NCBI GenBank assembly: GCA_025463135.1
Contig: JAOAPY010000010.1
Span: 78,089 to 142,088, forward strand
DNA: 64,000 nucleotides
DNA from: Acidobacteriota bacterium
GTDB lineage: Bacteria > Acidobacteriota > Blastocatellia > Pyrinomonadales > Pyrinomonadaceae
Direction: 5' to 3'
Of the stretch, positions 53,401-61,883 are shown piece after piece (position 1 is the stretch's first letter; each line of letters begins with the position of its first letter). A model generated the notes under the pieces. That model searched no databases. It saw nothing but the letters and a program-made list of their open reading frames with translations, and had not been told where the DNA came from. Both the position numbers and the translations under genes were made by a program.

Positions 53401-53939
53401 ACATACGGAAAGCCCTGAACAGTAATCAGCCGCTAAAGCAAAACTTTCTGCTTTATCGCGAAGGTGACTATCAATTCAATCAGGAGTTCTCTTATCGCAT
53501 CGATATTGAGGATTTTGACCGGCTACTGACTGAAGGCGAGAACGCTCGCCGGGCGCGGCAATTCGAAGAATGTATCAAGGCTTACGAGTCTGCCATCGCT
53601 CTGTGTCGTGGGGAGTTCATGCAGGGTAGTTACGATTTGTGGGTCGAAGAGCAGCGCACCTATTACGGTAAACAATACTTGCGGCTGCTTGAGTCGCTGG
53701 CGGCTGTGGCTGAGAAAATGCAGGACTGGGGCCGCTCGATGCAGCTCGGCCAGCGCATCCTGCAGGACGATCCTTTTCGGGAGGATGTCCATTGCATGTT
53801 GATGCGGGCCCATGCGGCGACCGGAAACCGCGGCGCGGTCAAGGACCAGTTCGAGGAGTTGCGCCGGTTACTGGCAAAAGAGTTGGGGGTCGAGCCCGGT
53901 AGCGAGGCGCGCAGGACATATCAGGAATTGCTCAAGTAG
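50463..53939 (+). CDS. MalT-type ATPase / TPR / SARP-type transcriptional regulator
   Basis: The 1158-residue protein has Walker A ANAGSGKT at about 113-120, Walker B LILVLDDYHHL and sensor IIISRELPPISLSRLR. A winged-helix region and about eight TPRs follow (EALHSLATLARRQGEYETAF). The C-terminus (about 905-1158) is a SARP module: winged-helix INMLGPIEIFRDPTRPLGA with RRARDILCFIASRRHRRAS, then the BTAD TPR domain (LWVEEQRTYYGKQYLRLLES). It should bind DNA at direct repeats after an inducer-driven ATPase switch. The first 46 residues may be untranslated; ATG 50601 is another start. The target may be the protease gene downstream. Confidence 0.88.
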   Translation: MAASTAILEGTLPAAPNSLVRTLDRGLKPFPCATLRPNRTTPRHKLMAPRNRAGKPAQKVLIPVVANAPGSLPSFFLRTKLMPPRPSPELLSRPRLTERLLANLAHSVTLVTANAGSGKTTLVADFLRTQNRPFVWYQLDHTDADPFVFLGYITHGIQQVVPDFGMAMFSYLQEAAGELAQHPERAVDVLLNEVLERVDQQLILVLDDYHHLGADTAVHAVLDRLLAYLPDVMHVIIISRELPPISLSRLRAQAPLSTIDRPDLLFTDQETQELFRKVFDLELTPVQLAEYRQRTHGWITALQLVRQVAQRTPASRENGGKAEPGDLVEVLTRSERDIFDYFAEEVFADEVSETQHLLLRLSLLDSIDLDTCAVLYKGMNCARLLPNLVRRNVFLTVASDGQGEEYRLHPLFQSFLRRRFRSEVGRSGVAVEHARYADYFAARKAWEPAVRHLLAAEDFDRAAAIIAERGREWIASGAIGSLASLAGALPQAELEKHPRALAHQGEVARLRGEYDVAQTFFRRSVMLLRQQNDKEGEAEALHSLATLARRQGEYETAFAYLDRAIELAGENSAVHTKCGNTRGLCLVAMGQWTAAEREFRAALQSAEERNDEYYTRLIAHNLGTPAGIRGDFGEALRWLGRMLRADLQGAPMPQEAIAHLNMARCHLYRGAFDACEKHLENALDRCQMFNLVASRGEIFEAYGNLYRERHEVERATEFYERAARAYDDAGIALSRVELLEELALLSLQVGNVGTARAHIERLISSRPIEKGEINFYTASLTRGRVMLAQGEYGAARTELANTLKYFHGNGLYYYEAQASMALAACELKLGQEPDLLVHLGRALELAARFDYEYWLQREVAHHPELFAAEEAAELLPSEVRDQLPSLRAQTTSKVQSVQVEIETRTLTDLSINMLGPIEIFRDPTRPLGADAWTTRRARDILCFIASRRHRRASKDAIIDAFWGETDLEVVEKNFHPTVSHIRKALNSNQPLKQNFLLYREGDYQFNQEFSYRIDIEDFDRLLTEGENARRARQFEECIKAYESAIALCRGEFMQGSYDLWVEEQRTYYGKQYLRLLESLAAVAEKMQDWGRSMQLGQRILQDDPFREDVHCMLMRAHAATGNRGAVKDQFEELRRLLAKELGVEPGSEARRTYQELLK

Positions 53940-53940
53940 G

Positions 53941-54064
53941 GCTTTGGGTCTTTGGTCTTTGGTTTTTGGCCTTTGAATTAGGGAATTTCATATCGGATTG
54001 TTCGCAGGTCTCCATATCGGCAATAGACAAAAACCAAAAACCAAAGACCAAAGGCCAAGACCAG
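53941..54064. repeat. two-armed low-complexity inverted repeat (family K)
   Basis: GGTCTTTGGTCTTTGGTTTT at the left is inverted as AAAACCAAAGACCAAAGGCC at the right, about 60 bases apart. The rest of the gap, 54065-54306, shows no gene; the short ORF through it has no ribosome site. Confidence 0.8.
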
Positions 54065-54306
54065 ACCAGCTTTCATTAGAAAATTGCAAGGCAGGTGCAA
54101 CAACTCTGTTCAGACTGCGATTTAGAATCTTCCTCAATCTCTTAAGAATGCCCTGCTCCGCAGGCTTTATGGAACCAGGCAGGCGGCGCTTAATGGCTCG
54201 GAAGAACCGGAAAACGGGGACAACCAGGGCCGGCAGGCAACGGGCAGACAAAATCGCTAAGAGAAGTTAGCAAGACTGCGCCGATAAACCCGACTGAGGT
54301 GATAGT

Positions 54307-57297
54307 TTGCTGAGAATGCCGAATACCCTTCCAAAAGCTCTGTTCAATAGTTCAAGACGAATAATCGCAAGTACGCTAGCGGTTTTGCTGGTGGCCATGC
54401 CGGTGCTTGCAGGCATGACTATCAGCTCGTCCAACGGCATTGTGATGACGGGTGCGGATGGCATTGTCATGACCGGCGCAGATGGGATCGTTATGACCGG
54501 CGCCGATGGAGTCCTCACGTGTGGACCAAACGGCATCGTGATGACGGGCGCCGATGGCATTGTCATGACGGGCGCGGACAACTTTTCTTCTCCGAACAGC
54601 GTGCGCATGATTGGTGCCGATGGCATCGTCATGACCGGCGCTGATGGAATTGTTATGACCGGCGCCGACGGCATCGTCATGACGGGTGCGGACGGATCCA
54701 CGAATCGGGCAAACTCCGTAACAATTACCCAAGCTGACGGTATTGTGATGACGGGCGCGGATGGAATCGTGATGACCGGCGCCGACGGCGTGCAAAAAAC
54801 CGGCGCTGATGGAATTGTTATGACCGGCGCTGACGGGATTGTCATGACCGGCGCTGACGGGATCGTGATGACTGGCGCTGATTCAGTACGTGCTACCGGC
54901 GCCGATGGCACGGTTTATTCATTAGCTCCGAACAGCGTCCGTTTCAGCGGGGTGACGGGTATCGTCATGACGGGAGCGGATGGCATTGTCATCACCGGGG
55001 CCGATGGCATCGTCATGACGGGTGCGGATGGACTGCCGATGGTTCCCGGCGCACCTGCTGAGACCGGTCTAAAAGGCATCGATCCGGAGCTTGCGGTGAA
55101 ACTGAGTCGACTAACCGACGACAGCAATGTAAACGTGGTGCTCGTTTACCACCACTTGCCCACGGATACGGATCTCGCGAACTTGCAGGGAATAGGAATC
55201 CTTGCCGGTACGCGCTATCGAGCGCTGCCGATGATCACAGCGACAGCCACACGTCGCCAGCTCGTTGCCGTCTCACATTTTCAGGCGGTACGCTCAATTT
55301 ACGGCTCGCGGACGCTGACAGCGACGCTTGAGCCCGAAGTTCGTTCCGAGACAGGCGTTGATCGCGCCTGGAACGATCGTTCGGTGGCGCAGCAAAACCG
55401 GGGACTATCAGTGAGCGGGCGTGGCGTTGGCGTTGCGGTGATCGATACCGGGCTCGACGGAACTCATGGAGATCTGGCGGGGCGCGTAGTGCAAAACGTG
55501 AAGCTGGCTGACATGCAAAGTGCCGGCCCGGGCTTTAACTATCCGGTCAACGTAGAAAACCTTGGCGATACCGATCAAGTCTATGGTCATGGGACCTTTG
55601 TAGCCGGCGTAATCGCCGGCAATGGCAGTCTTTCAGGTGGAAAGTATAGCGGCGTGGCTCCGGGAGCCAGCGTGGTGGGTTTGAGTGCCGGCGATCTAAG
55701 CCTGGTATATGTTCTCGAAGGATTCGACTACCTCCTAACTCATCCTGAATTGGGCGTGCGGGTTCTCAACTGTAGTTTCTCCGCGGAAACCGTCTATGAC
55801 ACTAACGACCCCGTCAACGTCGCCACCAGAATGCTTACGGATCGCGGGGTCAGTGTAGTTGTCTCGGCGGGAAACACCGGTGCGGGGATGCATACATTGA
55901 ACCCCTATGCGGTTGCTCCCTGGGTCATAAGCGTGGGCGCAACGGATTCGCAGGCAAGACTCGCGAGTTTCTCGTCGCGTGGCGATTTTGCCAGCCCCTT
56001 ATTTCACCCGACTCTGGTGGCGCCGGGAGTCAGTGTCGTCAGTCTGCGTGGGTCAGGAGTTACTAATGTGACGGGGGCCGAGGGTGTCGCTGCCGGAGCC
56101 GATACGCAGCGGCTGAGCGCTTCAGAAATTCCTAACTACACGACGGCAAGCGGCACCAGTTTTTCAGCTCCCCAGGTGGCCGGCGCCATAGCCCTGATGC
56201 TCGAAGCCAATCCGCGTCTAACTCCAGCGCAGATCAAGGACATACTTCAGCAGACTGCGACGCCCCTACCGCCTTACTATAGCCATGAGGTGGGAGCGGG
56301 CATGTTGAACGTCCATGCCGCGGTGCTGCAAGCGTCTTTTCCATCTCTTAAGCTCGGTGTCTGGCGCGGACTCGCGAATGGGGGTCAGGTGGCATTCGTC
56401 AAGGATCCAGTACAACAGTTTGCCGGGACAGCGCAGCCTGGTACTCCCGCAGATATGTCATTGACGATTCCCAACGGCACTCTGATCGCTTCGCTTCAGG
56501 TGGCCTGGGGGCCGATGTGGAGCACGAACGATTTAGGACTTTATGCGTACGGACCCGACGGCAACTTAAGTGCGCAGTCCAACTCGATCAACGTCCCCGC
56601 GCTGACCGGGAATCGTGAACGCGTAGCTTTGAGCAATCCGGCCGCGGGTAGTTGGCGTGCTACCGTCAAGAACACAATCGGCGCGGCTGTAACCAGTCAG
56701 CCATTCGTCGGCACTCTGGAGGTCGGTCGCGCCGTCTACTCGCCGCTGAACGATGTTGCGGGACAGAGCGCCTCGGTGCGCAGCGACATTTATCAAAGTA
56801 TTCGCTCACTGGTGATGGCTCCCACCGGCAGGAACTTCCGGTCGAACGCCGCCGCCTCGCGTGCAGAACTGGCGATGGCTCTGGTTTCCGGAGCGCGCGT
56901 ACCGCAGTATCTGCGGGGTCAACAGAGCTTTCAGGATGTCGGTGATGCGTTTACAAGGATGTTCGTCGACAGTGTCCAGGCGTCGCCCAACGGTCCACTA
57001 TTTTACGATGCGGTGGGAGTGAATAGATTCCGGCCCAACGATGCTGTTACGCGCCTGACAGCTGCAGTGGCGTTGGTTCGCGCCGCCGGTCTGAGTTCAG
57101 AGGCCGACACGAAAAAGAATGCGCCGCTGGCTTTTCTTGATGCCTGGAATATTCCCGCGGAGTTACGTGGCTATGTAGCAGTCGCGGCAGCTCGGGGGTT
57201 CATCTCTCCCGACACGTCATTCCGTCCGCAGGTTTCGCTTACTCGCGCTGAACTCGCGCATGCGATGGTTGTCGTGCAGTCGCTGGCGACTCAGTGA
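54307..57297 (+). CDS. S8 serine protease with octapeptide array and SLH domains
   Basis: The likely start is a TTG at 54307 with GAGGTGAT 5 bases before it. A signal peptide (STLAVLLVAMPVLAG) leads into residues 44-241, an array of G-I-V-M-T-G-A-D units. A propeptide-like region follows (250-350), then the subtilisin domain with Asp380 (VIDTGLDGTHGD), His428 (YGHGTFVAGV) and Ser618 (ASGTSFSAPQVAG). A beta domain follows, then two to three SLH-like segments from about 820 (FRSNAAASRAELAMALVSGA, FRPNDAVTRLTAAVALVRAA, FRPQVSLTRAELAHAMVV). SLH domains anchor proteins to cell-wall polymers. It is probably a surface protease. Confidence 0.9.
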   Translation: MLRMPNTLPKALFNSSRRIIASTLAVLLVAMPVLAGMTISSSNGIVMTGADGIVMTGADGIVMTGADGVLTCGPNGIVMTGADGIVMTGADNFSSPNSVRMIGADGIVMTGADGIVMTGADGIVMTGADGSTNRANSVTITQADGIVMTGADGIVMTGADGVQKTGADGIVMTGADGIVMTGADGIVMTGADSVRATGADGTVYSLAPNSVRFSGVTGIVMTGADGIVITGADGIVMTGADGLPMVPGAPAETGLKGIDPELAVKLSRLTDDSNVNVVLVYHHLPTDTDLANLQGIGILAGTRYRALPMITATATRRQLVAVSHFQAVRSIYGSRTLTATLEPEVRSETGVDRAWNDRSVAQQNRGLSVSGRGVGVAVIDTGLDGTHGDLAGRVVQNVKLADMQSAGPGFNYPVNVENLGDTDQVYGHGTFVAGVIAGNGSLSGGKYSGVAPGASVVGLSAGDLSLVYVLEGFDYLLTHPELGVRVLNCSFSAETVYDTNDPVNVATRMLTDRGVSVVVSAGNTGAGMHTLNPYAVAPWVISVGATDSQARLASFSSRGDFASPLFHPTLVAPGVSVVSLRGSGVTNVTGAEGVAAGADTQRLSASEIPNYTTASGTSFSAPQVAGAIALMLEANPRLTPAQIKDILQQTATPLPPYYSHEVGAGMLNVHAAVLQASFPSLKLGVWRGLANGGQVAFVKDPVQQFAGTAQPGTPADMSLTIPNGTLIASLQVAWGPMWSTNDLGLYAYGPDGNLSAQSNSINVPALTGNRERVALSNPAAGSWRATVKNTIGAAVTSQPFVGTLEVGRAVYSPLNDVAGQSASVRSDIYQSIRSLVMAPTGRNFRSNAAASRAELAMALVSGARVPQYLRGQQSFQDVGDAFTRMFVDSVQASPNGPLFYDAVGVNRFRPNDAVTRLTAAVALVRAAGLSSEADTKKNAPLAFLDAWNIPAELRGYVAVAAARGFISPDTSFRPQVSLTRAELAHAMVVVQSLATQ
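54436..55029 (+). repeat. 24-bp tandem array coding for G-I-V-M-T-G-A-D
   Basis: Fifteen perfect octapeptide copies plus at least four variants (GVQKTGAD, SVRATGAD, GIVITGAD, SVRMIGAD) lie in six blocks separated by Asn/Ser-rich spacers. Codons differ from copy to copy (GGC/GGG/GGT/GGA, ATT/ATC, GTC/GTG/GTT, ACC/ACG) while the peptide is kept. Confidence 0.95.
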
Positions 57298-57339
57298 AGT
57301 GCTCAGCAGCTGAGCAATCCCGAGCTGGTCTTCCGGTAG

Positions 57340-57648
57340 TCAGGTCTGGCTGAGGAGCACCTGTTCGAGTGAGCGTATCTCTTCCTCTGTCGGCAGCGAA
57401 AAAACCACTCCAAATCCAATTCCCGGCTGGCTGGACGTAACTTCGCCGCGCAGTTGTAACCATTCGCCTGTGGGCAGCTTAATCTCAATGGTGATGGCCT
57501 CGCCCGGCGCAAGCTGTCCCCGCGCATTCACGAAACAGCCACCCATACTGATGTCTTCAATTCGGGCCTCGTGCGCTCCGGACAGACCGTCGTAGCGCGC
57601 CGGGAGATTGAGGGGAATGCGCTGGTTCGTTCTTCGTTCTTTATTCAT
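57340..57648 (-). CDS. PilZ-domain protein
   Basis: The 102-residue single-domain protein has RRTNQR at the N-terminus (RxxxR, c-di-GMP contacts) and DISMGGCFV (the D/NxSxxG motif), then FGVVFSLPTEEE. It should bind cyclic-di-GMP and act on a partner protein. The start overlaps the stop of the methyltransferase gene upstream by 8 bases, so the two are co-translated. The partner is unknown. Confidence 0.92.
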   Translation of the reverse strand: MNKERRTNQRIPLNLPARYDGLSGAHEARIEDISMGGCFVNARGQLAPGEAITIEIKLPTGEWLQLRGEVTSSQPGIGFGVVFSLPTEEEIRSLEQVLLSQT

Positions 57649-58525
57649 GGGTTGAATCCGCGCCGAGGCTTTCTGCCATAGACTCGCGGCTAAGTTCCAG
57701 ATGAAACTCGCCCGGGAATTTTGCGTAGAAATTCTTCAGGAATTCAAACGCTTCTTCGTCACCCAAAGAATAGACTGCTTCCATGTCAAAGTTAAGACTA
57801 AACTTTTCTTTGCGGTCGGGACGGTCAAAATAGCCCCGAGCGTAAGCCGTCTTTGCATCCAGGCCTCGCCCTCTCGCTAACTCACCGGGAGCCAGGAACG
57901 CGTTATTGTATTCCAATTCCAGAATGACATACCCGAATTCCTCGCAAAGATCCGCAAGCATCGAGATCGAATAGCCAAAAAAATGGTGACGAAGTTGAAA
58001 GTTAGGATTGTACTTAACCACAAACCTAAAAGGCGGAGGAATCTTCTCGTTAATCTCGGTGACGATCAAGCGCGGCCGGAACTCTGACAGAATTGCGCGC
58101 AGGACCCAATAATCGTTGCCATCGATGTCTAAACTCAACACGCTGAAATTCTTATCGATTTCGTAGGACTTGAACAAAGGGACGATATTGTCAGGCGTAG
58201 CCCGGTTGCGACAGGCGAAAACCTTGTCAAAGTATTTGTAAGCGTGAGCCAGGCTAACGAATTTGCGGCTGTCGAATTCAATTCCGACTCCTTGCCAGCC
58301 GTTGAGAAAGAGGGCGTAGGTGTTGGACCAACGCCTACCATCGCCGGCCCCGATATCGACCGCGGTGCGATCATGATCCGGTGGCAGCAGTTCGGCAATG
58401 TAGCTCGCCAGAATCTGGTCTTCGTTCTCATTGGAAAACCCGTTGCGTCGCCAAGACAACCGGGCCCGGTTTAGCTTGAAATCAAGCTCGCGATAGCGTT
58501 GCTGGGCTGCTTTGGTGAATTTCAT
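57641..58525 (-). CDS. FkbM-like methyltransferase-fold protein
   Basis: The 294-residue protein has a Rossmann-like SAM site (DRTAVDIGAGDGRRWSNTYAL, then GWQGVGIEFDSRKF) and FSVLSLDIDGNDYWVLRAIL, the pattern of FkbM-type methyltransferases. The acceptor is unknown; sugars or polyketide-like groups are usual in the family. It is followed at once by the PilZ gene and preceded by another methyltransferase, all on the minus strand, so an envelope or exopolysaccharide modification operon is a fair guess. Confidence 0.78.
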   Translation of the reverse strand: MKFTKAAQQRYRELDFKLNRARLSWRRNGFSNENEDQILASYIAELLPPDHDRTAVDIGAGDGRRWSNTYALFLNGWQGVGIEFDSRKFVSLAHAYKYFDKVFACRNRATPDNIVPLFKSYEIDKNFSVLSLDIDGNDYWVLRAILSEFRPRLIVTEINEKIPPPFRFVVKYNPNFQLRHHFFGYSISMLADLCEEFGYVILELEYNNAFLAPGELARGRGLDAKTAYARGYFDRPDRKEKFSLNFDMEAVYSLGDEEAFEFLKNFYAKFPGEFHLELSRESMAESLGADSTHE

Positions 58526-58544
58526 GAACAGGTTTCGAAGGGAC

Positions 58545-59312
58545 TCAACTCAAGTTGTTCAGCTGGCCGTAGTAAACCTTTGTATCGTACTCGATAGTCA
58601 CTTTACCGTCTTTTGCGTAAGTTCTAAAAATAGTCCGCAAGGATTCCAGCATCAATTCAAACCTGGGATGCCCCGGTTCGGGACAATATGATGCCGAACA
58701 GATACGACCTTCCAAGCCGCGAAAGTCCAGATGTTGCAGATTTTCGAACGTCGCGGTGTTGAGGGCGTTGGCCCCAAAGAACGCGGCAATATCTTCGTAA
58801 ACATTTTCATGGCGTACCTGCTCGTAATCCGTACCGAAACTGACGAGAAGGGCTTCGAGTGCTCGCAGAAACTCGCTTGAATCCAAACGTCGCTCATTCC
58901 AAATAAGCGCCACCCAGCCATCGCGCCGCAAAATCCGCCGGAATTCCTGTCGCGCCTTTGCCTGATCGAACCAATGGAAGGCTTGCCCGGCGGTAACTAA
59001 ATCAACGCTGTGATCCGCTAGCGTAGTTCTCTCGGCCGCCCCAACAATGCTGTTGAAGACAGGGTAGTCTTGCAGCAGGCGCTCTGCTGCCTCGCGCATC
59101 GCTTGATTGGGCTCGACACCGTAGACCCTGTTTCCGTTTTGCAAAAGCAATTCCGAAAATATGCCGGTTCCGGAGCCAACGTCGGCAACGACAGCGGTTC
59201 GTGTCAGACCGCACTCGGCAGCCAGCAGCTTGATGACTTCACGGGGATAGCCGGGGCGATATTTGACATAGTTATCAACTCGGCTTGAGAACCGCCTGGT
59301 TGGATCCGACAT
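58545..59312 (-). CDS. class I SAM-dependent methyltransferase
   Basis: The 255-residue protein has motif I VVADVGSGTGIFSELLL, acidic GVEPNQAM, SIVGAAERTTLADHSVDLVT and AFHWFDQAKARQEFRRILR. This matches the methyltransferase-11/25 type found in YcgJ/SmtA-like proteins. The substrate is unknown. It is 19 bases upstream of the FkbM-like gene, so both probably share a transcript. Confidence 0.88.
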   Translation of the reverse strand: MSDPTRRFSSRVDNYVKYRPGYPREVIKLLAAECGLTRTAVVADVGSGTGIFSELLLQNGNRVYGVEPNQAMREAAERLLQDYPVFNSIVGAAERTTLADHSVDLVTAGQAFHWFDQAKARQEFRRILRRDGWVALIWNERRLDSSEFLRALEALLVSFGTDYEQVRHENVYEDIAAFFGANALNTATFENLQHLDFRGLEGRICSASYCPEPGHPRFELMLESLRTIFRTYAKDGKVTIEYDTKVYYGQLNNLS

Positions 59313-59323
59313 GGCTGCCTCTG

Positions 59324-59560
59324 CTAAATCTTTGGGATGGGAGCCGTTTGCCTGGCCTTCAGACTGAGAAAGAAAGCGACAAAAAAAATGATCAGCGGCA
59401 CGATCAGGGAGAGAGTTTCGCTCATGGTGAGAATCCTGTAGACCAGCAACATACTGGCATTTAAAAAACGACTCACCACCAACGCCTGCTGAATGATCGA
59501 CAGCAACAGACTCAGTAAAAGACCGAGAATCGCGAGCAGCGTAGCGATTTTAAGGAACAT
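59324..59560 (-). CDS. small hydrophobic membrane protein
   Basis: 78 residues, with hydrophobic helices at about 5-28 (IATLLAILGLLLSLLLSII) and 48-70 (LSLIVPLIIFFVAFFLSLKA). GAGGTG lies 7 bases before the ATG. It is directly upstream of the methyltransferase genes on the same strand, 11 bases apart, and may start that operon. Function unknown. Confidence 0.65.
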   Translation of the reverse strand: MFLKIATLLAILGLLLSLLLSIIQQALVVSRFLNASMLLVYRILTMSETLSLIVPLIIFFVAFFLSLKARQTAPIPKI

Positions 59561-59718
59561 GGGGACACCTCACACAGGTTGGTGTTGCGAAAGCAGGCAA
59601 TTCTACGCTTGTCGCAGTCGATGAACCAAAGCAGACTGACCCTCTATTATCTTCACCCGGTATCAGATGTTGTGAAGAATCAAATCAGGGATCAAGAATC
59701 TACCTGGAATTGACAATC

Positions 59719-59857
59719 AGGAAGGGGACCCTGTCCCCGCCTCAACTTGCGCGACAGGGAAGCAACAAAAAGAGTTTCAATCATTATTTACGGTTACGGG
59801 TTCAGCCCGGCAAGACTAAGCTGCAACTTGAAGCGGGACCGGGTCCCCTTCCCGACT
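59719..59857. repeat. two-armed repeat (family I) in a gene-free gap
   Basis: CAGGAAGGGGACCCTGTCCC at 59719 and GGGACCGGGTCCCCTTCCC at 59835 are inverted arms, each palindromic at GGGACC(C/G)(T/G)GTCCC. The rest of 59561-59927 holds no gene that I can support. Confidence 0.75.
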
Positions 59858-59927
59858 TGTCCAGTCCTCACTTGACTTGTCGCAGCCATGGATTGGCTCT
59901 TACACACGACATGCGCCCACCAATCCG

Positions 59928-60548
59928 CTACCTCGGTGGAAAGAGTGACGCGCCTGGTTGTGGTGTGGTTGGTGAGTATTTGAGCAACAGGCGATAGCCC
60001 AGCAGGAGCGCCAGAATAAATGCAAACGTTAAGGGCAGACGCGTATCCGACTTTACCAGCATCCAGAAATGAAGTACCCCGCCGGCGCCCGCGACGTAGA
60101 CCAACTTGTGCAAACGGTTCCAGCGCTTACCGCCGAGTCGTTTGACCATCTTGTTTGTCGAAGTAATCGCCAGCGGCACCATCAAAAAGAATGCTGCCAT
60201 GCCGATAGTGATAAATGGCCGCTTGATTACATCTCCAGGAATCGTCGTCAGGTGGAACAGGCGATCGAACGCCACATAAGTCAGCAGATGAAGAGAGCCG
60301 TAAAAGAATGCGAAGAGTCCAATCATGCGGCGAAACTTTATGAGCCAGTTGGCTCCGGTGACCTTGCGCAACGGCGTTACTGTCAATGAGAGTAACAGGA
60401 AGACGAGCGTCAACATGCCGGTCGTCCTGGTCACAAACTCGAGGGGGTTCGCTCCCACTCGTTTGCGGTAAACATCCCACAGCAGCAGCACCAGCGGGAC
60501 GAGGCTGTTGAGGAAAAGGACGAGTTTTGTGAAGCGCGGATCTTTCAT
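59928..60548 (-). CDS. msrQ: MsrQ heme-binding subunit of periplasmic Met-sulfoxide reductase
   Basis: The 206-residue integral membrane protein has six predicted helices and the ferric-reductase-like His pattern (RRMIGLFAFFYGSLHLLTYV, then KRWNRLHKLVYVAGAGGVLHFWML). It passes electrons from the quinone pool or flavin to MsrP. It lies downstream of msrP on the minus strand, with low-complexity repeats in the 210-base gap. Confidence 0.92.
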   Translation of the reverse strand: MKDPRFTKLVLFLNSLVPLVLLLWDVYRKRVGANPLEFVTRTTGMLTLVFLLLSLTVTPLRKVTGANWLIKFRRMIGLFAFFYGSLHLLTYVAFDRLFHLTTIPGDVIKRPFITIGMAAFFLMVPLAITSTNKMVKRLGGKRWNRLHKLVYVAGAGGVLHFWMLVKSDTRLPLTFAFILALLLGYRLLLKYSPTTPQPGASLFPPR

Positions 60549-60552
60549 TGAT

Positions 60553-60754
60553 TAGTCAGTTGTCAGTTGTCAGTTGTCAGTAGTCAGTAGTCAATGGTCA
60601 GTTGCTTTCTTGTTCTTGGTGCTTTGTACTTGATACTCTGCACTTAATATCCCCGAGAACCTCCATTCGAGAAGTTCAGCAAGAACAACGCACCAGACAC
60701 AAAGAACCAAACAGAAAGTACAAAGTACAAAGTACAAAGCACAAAGAACAAAGC
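60553..60754. repeat. low-complexity inverted repeats between msrP and msrQ
   Basis: 60553-60600 is a TCAGTTGTCAG array. CTTGTTCTTGGTGCTTTGTA at about 60609 is inverted as TACAAAGCACAAAGAACAAAG ending at 60753. The gap has no gene. Confidence 0.8.
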
Positions 60755-60759
60755 TCCAA

Positions 60760-61734
60760 TCAAAAATACTTCCGCAAATCCAACCCCTGGTACAAATTCG
60801 CTACCTGTTCGCCGTAGCCATTGAACATCAACGTCTTACGACGACCGTATTCTCCAATTCGCCTCTCGGTCGCCTGGCTCCAGCGTGGATGATCCACCTC
60901 AGGATTCACATTCGAATAAAAGCCATACTCGCCTGGCGCCTGGATGTTCCAGGTAGTGGGTGGTTGCTCAGCAACCAGACTAATCTTTACTATCGACTTG
61001 ATGCTTTTGAACCCATACTTCCAAGGCACCACCAACCGAACCGGAGCGCCATCCTGCGGGGGCAGAGTCTCGCCGTAAAGACCCGTAGCCAGAATTGTCA
61101 GGGGATGCATGGCCTCGTCCAGGCGCAGACCTTCGACATAAGGCCAATCCAGAACACTCGTGCTCTGGTTGGGCATCCGCCGCGGGTCAAAGAGCGTTTC
61201 AAAGGCTACATATTTCGCTTGCGATGTTGGCTCAACTTTTTCCAAAAGTTTCGACAAAGAAAACCCAACCCACGGAATCACCATCGACCAGCCTTCAACG
61301 CAACGGAGTCGATACACACGCTCTTCTTGTTGAAACTTCAACAACTCATCCAGATCGAACGTTTTCGGTTTGTTGACGAGGCCTGTAACCGCGACGCTCC
61401 AGGGTCGCGTGATAAAGCCTTTGGCCGCGGAGGCGACCGAACCTTTGGACGTGGAAAACTCATAGAAATTGTTGTAATTTGTGATGTCTTCCAGCGAAGT
61501 CCGTTTCTCGTTAACAATGAAGCCCGAGTTCGCAGTCTCGCTCGGGGCGCCATTCGTAATCGCAATCTTTTCACCCTTTGGCAATGCGGGCGGAGGCGGA
61601 TTGAGGCTCCGATATAGCAAGCCGGTTGCGGTGGCAGTGCCCGCCAGGACTGCTCCTTTCATGAACAAACGGCGATTCAGATAAACGTGCTTATCGGTGA
61701 TTTCGCTGGATTTGATGTCGTTCTTTATGGCCAC
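60760..61734 (-). CDS. msrP: MsrP catalytic subunit of periplasmic Met-sulfoxide reductase
   Basis: A molybdopterin enzyme that reduces protein-bound methionine sulfoxide outside the cytoplasm. [20 protein letters not shown] is a twin-arginine signal. The sulfite-oxidase-fold domain has [14 protein letters not shown] with the Mo-ligand Cys145, and [16 protein letters not shown]. The length of 324 is typical. It depends on Tat export, consistent with tatA-tatC in this window, and on the MsrQ partner next to it. Confidence 0.94.
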   Translation of the reverse strand: MAIKNDIKSSEITDKHVYLNRRLFMKGAVLAGTATATGLLYRSLNPPPPALPKGEKIAITNGAPSETANSGFIVNEKRTSLEDITNYNNFYEFSTSKGSVASAAKGFITRPWSVAVTGLVNKPKTFDLDELLKFQQEERVYRLRCVEGWSMVIPWVGFSLSKLLEKVEPTSQAKYVAFETLFDPRRMPNQSTSVLDWPYVEGLRLDEAMHPLTILATGLYGETLPPQDGAPVRLVVPWKYGFKSIKSIVKISLVAEQPPTTWNIQAPGEYGFYSNVNPEVDHPRWSQATERRIGEYGRRKTLMFNGYGEQVANLYQGLDLRKYF

Positions 61735-61809
61735 TTTATTAATGCCTCAATACCAATCTGTAGATAATACGCGCCGCATCGGCCAAAGGGTTTTCCCGGA
61801 GTCGTGATT

Positions 61810-61883
61810 TGTAACGCAAACTCTTATTTGCAATCGTAGAATGCCATTCATTGCGCACGCAAGCTAACAGGCTTGCGTTACAA
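61810..61883. repeat. two-armed palindromic repeat (family E)
   Basis: TTGTAACGCAAACTCTTATT and AAGCTAACAGGCTTGCGTTAC form inverted arms around ATGCCATTCATTG. It lies in the divergent gap between msrP and the MFS gene, and the ORF from 61873 begins in it. Confidence 0.8.

Noticed and set aside
53998..54270. 90-codon plus-strand ORF before the protease
   Set aside because: It begins in a low-complexity repeat arm, has no ribosome site, a random-looking composition and no domain.
54267..54911. Minus-strand ORF of 214 codons opposite the octapeptide array, with its own PSAPVMTI-type repeats
   Set aside because: It is the mirror of the 24-bp array. Codon variation between units keeps the plus-strand peptide, and no ribosome site or family is visible on the minus strand.
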